Part shown: one piece after another, positions 1 to 4,708 of the stretch
Numbering within the stretch: position 1 is the stretch's first letter
Layout of the letters: each line of letters starts with the position of its first letter
Assembly: GCA_021604925.1 (NCBI GenBank)
Contig: BQJX01000021.1
Location: forward strand, 1-14,127
Source of the DNA: Gemmatimonadota bacterium
GTDB lineage: Bacteria > ARS69
Length of the DNA: 14,127 nt
Direction: 5' to 3'
Notes under the pieces: generated by a model
Told to the model about the DNA's origin: nothing
What the model saw: only the letters and a program-made list of their open reading frames with translations
The model's database searches: none
Program-made: the position numbers and the translations under genes

Positions 1-1
1 C

Positions 2-442
2 GTGGTCTACGAGGGCGACAAGCTCTTCAAGCGCGAGGACGAGTGGGTCCACGAAGTCGCCGACGGTTTGTCGCTCGAGCGGGGCAAGCCTGCCGGCGCG
101 ATCGCGGTCGTCTACCTGACCAGCGGCGAGCGCATCACCGAGTGGATGCCTCAGTCGGAGATCGACCAGGCGCGAAGCTGCTCGAAGTCGGCTCACAAGG
201 ACGCCAGCCCGTGGAAGAAGTGGCCGGGTGAGATGGCGAAGAAGACCTGCCTCCGCCGGCTGATGAAGAAGCTGCCCCTCGACGCCGACAAGGCTGCGGC
301 GATCGCCGAGATCGAGACCGCCGAGTTCGGCGCGCTGCTCGACCGTCCCGCGCGGATCGGTCAGTCCACCGCGACCTACGAGGGATCGCTCGGAGTGGAC
401 GGGATCAAGAACAACCTCCGGGATCGCGAGGCGTCGCGATGA
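2..442 (+). CDS. RecT-family single-strand DNA annealing protein, C-terminal part (5' end outside window)
   Basis: This is the C-terminal part of a phage single-strand annealing recombinase of the RecT type. Such proteins pair homologous strands, usually together with a 5'-3' exonuclease, in phage recombination and end repair. The reading frame is open from the first full codon, so the true start lies upstream and the visible 146 residues are a fragment. The RecT signature is at residues 69-92 of the fragment: an SPWKKWPGEMAKKTCLRRL-like segment, which matches the family's conserved 'P-W-x-x-W-P-x-E-M-x-x-K-T-x-x-R-R' helix, followed by KKLP. The region before it (AVVYLTSGERITEWM) fits the family's central beta segment. 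The exonuclease partner is not in view and may lie upstream. The stop overlaps the next start by ATGA. The assignment rests on motif memory, not a search. Confidence 0.88.
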   Translation: MVYEGDKLFKREDEWVHEVADGLSLERGKPAGAIAVVYLTSGERITEWMPQSEIDQARSCSKSAHKDASPWKKWPGEMAKKTCLRRLMKKLPLDADKAAAIAEIETAEFGALLDRPARIGQSTATYEGSLGVDGIKNNLRDREASR

Positions 443-570
443 GCCGTGAGCCCGACTACCTCAAGATCCAAGACCGTGGCGAGAACCCTGGCGCCGTGCT
501 CGCGTGGTCGGCCGTCATGCTGGTCGTGTGGGTCGCGATCCTGCTCGGAGTGGCGGTGATCGCATGGTGA
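439..570 (+). CDS. Small single-pass membrane protein (43 aa)
   Basis: A 43-residue protein. It has a charged N-terminal half (residues 1-18, with several Arg, Asp, Glu and Lys) followed by one hydrophobic segment at about residues 19-43, rich in Val, Leu, Ile, Ala and Trp, that runs to the C-terminus. This is the shape of a small inner-membrane protein with its N-terminus inside. The ATG overlaps the stop of the RecT-like gene in an ATGA junction, so translation is probably coupled. The next gene starts seven bases before this one ends. I do not recognise a family. Tiny membrane proteins in phage early operons can act in exclusion or inhibit host functions, but nothing in this sequence proves such a role. 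It could also be spurious, though the tight overlaps and clean hydrophobic helix argue for a gene. Confidence 0.6.
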   Translation: MSREPDYLKIQDRGENPGAVLAWSAVMLVVWVAILLGVAVIAW

Positions 571-893
571 GGAAGAGCGGCGCTGACTCGATACTTCGGT
601 GGGACAGGTGCGGAAGGATAGTCGAGGAGAGGGTGAAGTCCCCATCGTTATCGATGCCTCGGAGTCTCGCCTTCGCGTTCGAGTTCGCGTTCTTCGCCGT
701 GGCGGCGTCCTCAGTCCTTGCCTGGGTCCTGCTCTGGGCCTCTTCAACCGAGCGCCAGCAGCAGGCCCGCGACATCGACCGCCTCCAGTTCGTCTGGGAC
801 ACCGCCGACGCCTACGTCGAGGAGCAGACCCCGCAGACCTTCGACGCGCTGTGCATCGCCATCTACGCCACGCGAGAGGCGGTGCCGGAATGA
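564..893 (+). CDS. Small membrane protein with one TM segment (109 aa)
   Basis: Residues 1-30 are basic and polar, a hydrophobic segment covers about 34-58 (rich in Phe, Ala, Val, Leu and Trp), and a soluble Gln/Asp/Glu-rich tail fills 60-109. This predicts a single-pass membrane protein with its soluble domain in the C-terminal half. I chose the ATG at 564 because it overlaps the preceding stop in the arrangement ATGGTGA, which is seen again at 3316. An in-frame ATG at 654 would give a 79-residue protein that begins right before the TM segment, but it has no close ribosome binding site. The frame is open further upstream to 504, which would overlap the previous gene fully. No family recognised. 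With 439-570 it forms a pair of adjacent one-helix membrane proteins directly after the recombinase. Confidence 0.6.
   Translation: MVRKSGADSILRWDRCGRIVEERVKSPSLSMPRSLAFAFEFAFFAVAASSVLAWVLLWASSTERQQQARDIDRLQFVWDTADAYVEEQTPQTFDALCIAIYATREAVPE
881..893 (+). repeat. 13-bp direct repeat GGTGCCGGAATGA, copy 1 (gene junction)
   Basis: The sequence GGTGCCGGAATGA occurs here and again at 1183-1195. Both copies sit exactly on a stop/start junction: each encodes the terminal Val-Pro-Glu-stop of one gene and holds the ATGA start of the next. The two copies therefore bracket the gene at 890-1195. Confidence 0.8.
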
Positions 894-1195
894 AGCTCTC
901 AGAAGCCTTGGATCGGCTGAAACTCGCCGATCAGTTCTGCCTGGTTCGCAAGCGCCCCGGGGGGCGCGACATTCGCATTGTCAACCGCTACTCGCTCGAT
1001 CCTGACAAGCTCGACACTTGGGCTGTCTGTTCGGAAGGACTCGTTCTCTCAAGGTGGGGGCAGTGGATCTTCGAGCCGACGCCGGGAGACCGCAGCGGCG
1101 ATTTCATCGCCGACACGCGGCACACACTCGAGGCAGCGTTCGATATCTGGGAGCTGCACAAGGATGACCTGCCGGAGGGGTGGGTGCCGGAATGA
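890..1195 (+). CDS. Hypothetical protein (101 aa)
   Basis: I do not recognise this protein. It has an amphipathic helix at residues 1-20, a probable beta-rich core at about 25-70 (alternating hydrophobic residues with Arg, Asp and Trp), and an acidic helical C-terminus ending in VPE. It has two cysteines with no metal-binding pattern and no membrane segment. The ATG at 890 is in an ATGA overlap with the previous stop. GAGAGG at 874-879 is a plausible ribosome binding site ten bases upstream. The gene is bracketed by two copies of a 13-bp repeat that form its start and stop junctions, so it may have been inserted or exchanged as a unit. The gene call is supported by the overlaps and consistent codon use; the function is unknown. 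Confidence 0.6.
   Translation: MKLSEALDRLKLADQFCLVRKRPGGRDIRIVNRYSLDPDKLDTWAVCSEGLVLSRWGQWIFEPTPGDRSGDFIADTRHTLEAAFDIWELHKDDLPEGWVPE
1183..1195 (+). repeat. 13-bp direct repeat GGTGCCGGAATGA, copy 2 (gene junction)
   Basis: Second identical copy of the 13-bp repeat at 881-893, 302 bp downstream. It again encodes a terminal VPE-stop and contains the ATGA start of the following gene. Confidence 0.8.
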
Positions 1196-1395
1196 TCCAG
1201 GACGACGAACTCCGGGTGCTGTCGACGAAGAACCCGGGCAACGGCGCGATCTCCATGACGGTCGAGCACCTGCCGACCGGGCTCTCTGCCACCGGTCGCG
1301 GATTCTCGCGCGATCGCCTGATCGCAAGGCTCAGCCGGCGCCTCAGCCACCGGATCCAGGAACTCGGACGGGAGGCCCGGGCATGCGCCAGATGA
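1192..1395 (+). CDS. Small basic hypothetical protein (67 aa)
   Basis: A 67-residue basic protein. Residues 8-30 look like a beta hairpin, followed by a GFSRDRLIARLSRRLSHRI helix (residues 37-55) carrying many arginines on one face, which would suit nucleic-acid or protein contact. I do not recognise a family. The ATG at 1192 overlaps the preceding stop (ATGA), with GGAGGGG at 1174-1180 upstream. The end overlaps the next gene by 13 bases. Its size and position among replication-module genes suggest a small accessory factor, but no function can be read from the sequence. Confidence 0.6.
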   Translation: MIQDDELRVLSTKNPGNGAISMTVEHLPTGLSATGRGFSRDRLIARLSRRLSHRIQELGREARACAR

Positions 1396-1688
1396 GCCTT
1401 CCGCGGTCCGACGTCGAGTTCGCGTTCGAGCGCTTCCACGCTGCGAACCCGCACGTATACGAGCTGTTCTGCCGGTTCGCCTTCGACGTGGTCGAGGCCG
1501 GGCACCGGCGCTTCAGCGCCCGCACGATCTGGGAGCGCATGCGCTGGGAGTTGCGCGTCCAGACCCGCCGGCGCACGGGCGAGTTAAAGCTGAACGACCA
1601 CTACCCGCCGTACTACGCCCGGAAGTTCATGGCCGACCACCCAGAGTGCGAGGGCCTGTTCTCTCTGCGCAGAGTGAAGGGGGACTGA
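1383..1688 (+). CDS. Conserved phage hypothetical protein (101 aa)
   Basis: This resembles a small protein common in phage early regions, recognisable by the order 'F-H-x-x-N-P-x-V-Y', an 'I-W-E-x-x-R-W' segment, then 'L-N-x-x-Y-x-x-Y-Y-A-R' and a final 'G-x-F-x-x-R-R'. All are present here: FHAANPHVY at residues 17-25, TIWERMRWEL near 48-57, LKLNDHYPPYYARKF near 68-82 and GLFSLRRV near 91-98. The function of that family is not established to my knowledge; the helical pattern would fit a helix-turn-helix-like DNA-binding fold. I chose the ATG at 1383 because GGGAGG at 1370-1375 lies seven bases upstream. The ATG at 1392, in an ATGA overlap, is the alternative and would remove three residues. 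The assignment is from pattern memory only. Confidence 0.75.
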   Translation: MRQMSLPRSDVEFAFERFHAANPHVYELFCRFAFDVVEAGHRRFSARTIWERMRWELRVQTRRRTGELKLNDHYPPYYARKFMADHPECEGLFSLRRVKGD

Positions 1689-1691
1689 CCG

Positions 1692-2210
1692 GTGACGAAG
1701 ACTGACCGACGCGATATGGCTTTCGAGTACGCACTTGGGAGAAGGCGGGAAGACCTCTTCGAGCGGCAAGCAGTAGTCGACTGCGAGTGGGCTATGCATA
1801 AGTGCCAGAGCCCGATCGAGGAGCTGTTTGCGCTCGGGCTTGTCTCGCTCGCTGGAGAAGAGGAAGTTCTCAAGTTCGAGCACGGAAACGAAATGGGTGG
1901 ACCGGACTACGTCAGGACTCTCGTGTTCCAGCAGTTCGAGATCCTGAACTACCGAGCTGACTTCTTTCTTCAGAGGGTATGCGACCACGAGAAGTCCGTC
2001 CGGCAAATCGTCGTGGAGTGTGATGGGCACGACTTCCACGATAGGACCAAAGAGCAGGCTCGGAGAGACAAGAAGCGGGATCGCGAGATGCAGGTCTACT
2101 GCCCCGTCCTCCGCTTCACGGGCTCGGAGATCTACGCCGACCACCTATCCTGCGCCAGGCAGGCCCTCGAGTTCCTGAGGTCGACCCCGGCCGTTCAGGA
2201 GGCTTCGTGA
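1692..2210 (+). CDS. DUF559/Vsr-like PD-(D/E)XK endonuclease
   Basis: A 172-residue protein with the layout of a small restriction-like nuclease of the DUF559/Vsr type. A helix with SPIEE (residues 40-44) is followed by a beta strand ending in RADF (D90), then VECDGHDFH (E109, D111, H113), then an Arg/Lys-rich helix with RTKEQARRDKKRDRE (118-132), and finally VLRFTGSEIY (139-148), the strand typical of very-short-patch-repair and DUF559 folds. D90 and E109-x-D111 are the likely metal-binding residues. Such proteins cleave or nick DNA; the target here is unknown. The GTG start at 1692 follows the previous stop by three bases, and the end overlaps the next gene as GTGA. Base composition looks somewhat less GC-rich than its neighbours by eye, which fits an accessory insertion. 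The fold assignment is good; the biological role is inference. Confidence 0.75.
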   Translation: MTKTDRRDMAFEYALGRRREDLFERQAVVDCEWAMHKCQSPIEELFALGLVSLAGEEEVLKFEHGNEMGGPDYVRTLVFQQFEILNYRADFFLQRVCDHEKSVRQIVVECDGHDFHDRTKEQARRDKKRDREMQVYCPVLRFTGSEIYADHLSCARQALEFLRSTPAVQEAS

Positions 2211-3322
2211 AGCGAGGAACACCAGACCACCCGAAGACTCGGAAGCTGAAGCGCCGGCTAAAGTCATCCTTCCCGGAGACGGTGGGAGTGATCGAGCTGC
2301 TCTTCCACTTCACGGCGCAGTTCGCCCCCCAGGGCGACATCGGGAAGTGGACGAACGAGGAGATCGCGGACGGCGTGGGGTGGGAGGGCGACCCGGACGG
2401 GCTGGTCGGCGCGCTCGTCGATTCCGGCTGGGTCGACCCGGACTCCGTCCACCGGATGATGGTCCACGACTGGTCGGACCACGCCGACAACTCGGTGCGT
2501 ACGACCCTCCGAAACAAGGGCATCGACTTCCTGGAGCCGACCCCCGAGGTGTCCGGATCGGGCGCGAAATCAGGAGCTGAGGAGGCCGAGGACGGGGGAT
2601 CCGTAAACCCAGACAGCTCCCCGGCTCCCCATATGGTGAACCGTACGGGAAACCAAACGGAGAACCGTACGGATGCCCAGAACTCGACCTCCGGTCATCC
2701 ACCAAACCATACCAAGCCAAGCCAAGCCAAGCCCCACCATACCACGGGTCGGGCGGCCGACCCGCCGGGTGGTGGTGGTGGGGGCTCGTCGCCCTCGAGT
2801 GGTGTGGTCCCAGACTCCCCACCCGCGTTGGGTCGGATCCAGAAGTCGGACCTCACCGACGACGTTCGCTGTCGGCAGATCGCCGAACGGGCAGCGCGCG
2901 AAGGCCACGTCCCGCCCGGTGAGGCCGGGGTCTTCGTGGTCTTCACCGCGGCCGAGTACGCGCTCGACAAGGCGAACGACCCGGGGAATCCGGGCCCGCT
3001 GTTCGCCCGGCACCTGAGCGACCTCGATCGCTTCAAGGGGTACTACACCCAGGCCCACGAGGACCGTGCTCGGAAGCGGCTGCGGCGTGAATCGCCCGCG
3101 ACCTCGCCGACGCTCGAGCAGATCAAGGCCGACGCCGAGCGTCGCGCCGAGATCGAGCTCGGACTGGCGCCCGCACCGGAGGAGCAACCGGAGCCCGAGC
3201 CGGATTCCGACGATCCGAACCGCGCCATGACCTCGGAGGAGTCCGCGGCGAAGGCGCGGGAGTACCTCGAGCGCACGCAGCCGGACTTCGTCCCTCCGAA
3301 AGACGAGGTCGAGCCATGGTGA
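2207..3322 (+). CDS. Replication initiator/organizer-like protein with N-terminal winged helix
   Basis: A 371-residue protein with three parts. Residues 1-105 look like the winged-helix domain of phage replication proteins: HPKTRKLKRRL, then a helix VIELLFHFTAQFAP, 'WTNEEIADGVGW', 'LVGALVDSGWVD', and the typical 'VHDWSDHADNSVR' (86-98) that follows this domain in many such proteins. Residues 108-205 are a low-complexity linker rich in Asn, Thr, Pro, His and Gly. Residues 210-295 form a second, helical domain (GPLFARHLSDLDRFKGYYTQA), followed by an acidic Pro/Glu-rich tail. By analogy with lambda O and DnaD-like organizers, the N-terminus would bind the origin and the C-terminus would recruit the helicase or its loader. 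No helicase or loader is seen in this window. The GTG at 2207 has AGGAGG at 2197-2202 and overlaps the previous stop. The repeats in the linker DNA fit an origin within the gene. Confidence 0.65.
   Translation: MKRGTPDHPKTRKLKRRLKSSFPETVGVIELLFHFTAQFAPQGDIGKWTNEEIADGVGWEGDPDGLVGALVDSGWVDPDSVHRMMVHDWSDHADNSVRTTLRNKGIDFLEPTPEVSGSGAKSGAEEAEDGGSVNPDSSPAPHMVNRTGNQTENRTDAQNSTSGHPPNHTKPSQAKPHHTTGRAADPPGGGGGGSSPSSGVVPDSPPALGRIQKSDLTDDVRCRQIAERAAREGHVPPGEAGVFVVFTAAEYALDKANDPGNPGPLFARHLSDLDRFKGYYTQAHEDRARKRLRRESPATSPTLEQIKADAERRAEIELGLAPAPEEQPEPEPDSDDPNRAMTSEESAAKAREYLERTQPDFVPPKDEVEPW
2638..2672 (+). repeat. Iteron-like repeats: GAACCGTACGG x2 with a degenerate copy between
   Basis: GAACCGTACGG is found at 2638-2648 and 2662-2672, 24 bp apart. 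Each copy contains the perfect 8-bp palindrome CCGTACGG. Between them, GAAACCAAACGG (2649-2660) looks like a third, degenerate unit. The repeats lie in the linker of the replication-initiator-like gene and are readable as the peptide NRTGNQTENRT. Direct repeats in this position are a hallmark of origins located within phage initiator genes, as with the lambda O iterons; the application to this phage is inference. Confidence 0.6.
2706..2744 (+). repeat. (CCAAG)n tandem repeat flanked by ACCATACCA copies
   Basis: Four perfect CCAAG units plus a partial one cover 2712-2733. Identical 9-mers ACCATACCA lie at 2706-2714 and 2736-2744, so the block is framed by a second direct repeat with 30-bp spacing. 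The + strand is almost free of G and T here, a strong local strand bias. It encodes part of the low-complexity linker. It could be part of an origin, a slippage-prone tract, or simply linker composition. Confidence 0.7.
2767..2784 (+). repeat. G-rich tract, possible two-tier G-quadruplex
   Basis: The tract GGGTGGTGGTGGTGGGGG encodes a run of glycines in the linker. Closely spaced G pairs could fold into a two-layer G-quadruplex in single-stranded DNA or RNA. It lies 23 bp after the CCAAG block on the same strand. This is structural potential only. Confidence 0.4.
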
Positions 3323-3576
3323 GATCCCTGGGCAAACACACGATCCAGCGCGGCGACGGCGGGCTCGGCCCGAAGCGCACCTCCCACCTCGAGGAGGTCG
3401 CCGCGCGGCTCCCGCGCGAGTGGGTCCAGGTGACGAAGGCGCTGCCGTGGAAGGGCGCGGCCTCCGCGGTGCGCGAGCTCGCGAAGCGGGGGCTCGTCGA
3501 GTGTGAGATCCGCGGCGAGGGCAGGCACCGCCGGCTCTGGGCGCGGGCTATCGAATCAACAACCGAGAAGGAATGA
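3316..3576 (+). CDS. Small winged-helix-like DNA-binding protein (86 aa)
   Basis: Residues 24-62 read as helices ending in SAVRELAKRGLVE, followed by CEIRGEGRHRRLWAR (63-77). That is the helix, then strand-wing-strand order of a winged-helix domain, with 'L-x-x-x-G-L-V-E' before the wing as in MarR-like and replication-associated wHTH proteins. The wing is Arg-rich (RGEGRHRR), which fits DNA contact. The N-terminal 20 residues are basic and probably flexible. The ATG at 3316 overlaps the end of the replication-initiator-like gene by seven bases in an ATGGTGA junction. Its position directly after the initiator suggests a replication accessory or regulatory role, but that is inference. I do not recognise a named family. 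Confidence 0.6.
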   Translation: MVRSLGKHTIQRGDGGLGPKRTSHLEEVAARLPREWVQVTKALPWKGAASAVRELAKRGLVECEIRGEGRHRRLWARAIESTTEKE

Positions 3577-3579
3577 CTA

Positions 3580-3948
3580 ATGGCACTGGAGAAATTCACG
3601 CTGTCGACGCTCTCGAAGATGGACGCGGGTCGAATCAACGCAGCCTTCGACCAGGCGATCGCGCGCTGCGAGCACGACTGCCGAGACAGACCGGCGCTGC
3701 GCAACAAGCGCACGGTCACGATCAAGATCGACATGACGCCCGAGGTCGGTGACGACGGCAACCTCGACAGCGTCAACTTCGAGATCCACTTCGACGACAA
3801 GCAGCCGAAGAAGTCGACCCGGAAGTACAACGCGGCCGTCACCCGAAACGGCGTCTTCTACAACGACCTGAGCATGGACGATGTCTACCAGGCCACGCTC
3901 GACGAGGACGCGAGCAACCAACCGAGAGAGGTTTCCGATGCTAGCTGA
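3580..3948 (+). CDS. Conserved phage protein resembling the so-called replication terminator family
   Basis: A 122-residue protein. An N-terminal helix (DAGRINAAFDQAIARCEHDC, about 15-34) is followed by RTVTIKIDMTPEVGDDGNLDSVNFEIHF (about 44-71) and a strand region KKSTRKYNAAVTRNGVFYND. The pattern 'R-x-V-T-x-x-x-x-x-T-P' followed by a second strand and 'P-x-x-x-x-x-x-x-A-x-x-x-N-G-x-x-x-x' is the one I associate with short phage proteins often labelled 'replication terminator protein'. That label is historical and the real function is unclear. It starts three bases after the previous stop. The stretch between the two genes contains GAGAAGGAATGACTA, whose AAGGA could serve as ribosome binding site. 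Its end overlaps the DUF2303-like gene by 11 bases. Family call is tentative. Confidence 0.6.
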   Translation: MALEKFTLSTLSKMDAGRINAAFDQAIARCEHDCRDRPALRNKRTVTIKIDMTPEVGDDGNLDSVNFEIHFDDKQPKKSTRKYNAAVTRNGVFYNDLSMDDVYQATLDEDASNQPREVSDAS

Positions 3949-4708
3949 GTTCTTCGACCGAATCGTGGGCCTGGGAAGCCGGGCGTCCGAGGCGACAGTG
4001 ATCCGGGACAGCGCGCTGCCGAGGACGCTGATCATATCGAAGGGCGAGAGGATCGAGTTCAGGCGGGCTGATACGCCGCTCCGCATTGTGACGCTGGACA
4101 GCTTCGAGGACGTGCTGGCTCTCGTGGAGAACGAGGATCTCGCGCCGAACCCCGAGGTCTACTTCTCCGAATCCTCGATCTGGGTCGTGCTCAACTCGGA
4201 GGATATGCGCGAGTGCGCGATCCTGGATCTTCGAGAGTCCCGTCGGTTCCAAACGATCCGAGCGCTCGAGTCCGAGCCGCGCTCGTTCACCCCGAAGGAG
4301 GCGGTGAAGTTCATTCGGTACGAGCTTCACGGCGTCAACGCCGACTCGATCGTCGCAGCCTTGGGTCGTGTCGACTTCACCCGAAGGAGTGAGGGTCGAA
4401 ACCACGTCGAGCACGGCAAGGAGTCGCTCGGTCGATCCGTCGAGGCTCAGGTCCAGCAGGCCGACAAGGTCCCCGACACCTTCGAGGTGACGGTTCCGGT
4501 GTTCACCAACTCCGGAGTCCGGCACACCGCGATCGTTCGGTGCGGGCTGTACCTGGACCTCGAGGCCGAGCGGGTTGAGATCCGCGTGCTTACCGACGAG
4601 GTCCAGTTCGCGCTCGACACGACCATGGGCCGGATCCGATCCACCCTCGAAGAGCTTACGTGCCCGGTCTTCAACGGCGCGCCGAGCTGGAAGTTTGGTG
4701 CCGTATGA
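3938..4708 (+). CDS. DUF2303-like phage protein (256 aa)
   Basis: A 256-residue cytoplasmic-looking protein that resembles DUF2303 (the YfdQ-type proteins of phages and prophages). Points of similarity are a central FIRYELHGV region (about 125-133), a 'K-E-S-L-G-R-S-V-E-A-x-V' strand (161-172), 'PDTFEVTVPVFTN' (179-191), and a C-terminal strand and helix region with LYLDLEAERVEIRVL (204-218). The family has no established biochemical role that I can state. It is usually found near phage recombination and replication genes, which fits here. The ATG at 3938 follows a GAGAGAGG-type ribosome binding site and overlaps the previous gene by 11 bases; an upstream in-frame extension to 3881 is unlikely. 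The stop shares an ATGA junction with the next gene. The family call is by memory and could be wrong. Confidence 0.55.
   Translation: MLAEFFDRIVGLGSRASEATVIRDSALPRTLIISKGERIEFRRADTPLRIVTLDSFEDVLALVENEDLAPNPEVYFSESSIWVVLNSEDMRECAILDLRESRRFQTIRALESEPRSFTPKEAVKFIRYELHGVNADSIVAALGRVDFTRRSEGRNHVEHGKESLGRSVEAQVQQADKVPDTFEVTVPVFTNSGVRHTAIVRCGLYLDLEAERVEIRVLTDEVQFALDTTMGRIRSTLEELTCPVFNGAPSWKFGAV

Noticed and set aside
599..889. Upstream extension of the gene at 890
   Set aside because: The extension would fully overlap the membrane-protein gene and is Arg/Pro-rich. The ATGA junction at 890 is a far better start.
978..1382. Upstream extension of the gene at 1383
   Set aside because: It overlaps two other genes and gives an Arg/Ser-rich shadow peptide. 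GGGAGG at 1370-1375 supports 1383.
1584..2144. 186-codon open frame on the minus strand
   Set aside because: It is antisense to the Vsr/DUF559-like nuclease, which has clear catalytic motifs on the + strand.
2706..2744. CRISPR-like array
   Set aside because: Units are only 5 and 9 bp, in frame within a gene, and have no spacers.
2570..3187. 205-codon minus-strand frame over the replication gene
   Set aside because: It is a shadow of the replication-initiator-like gene and reads as low-complexity sequence.
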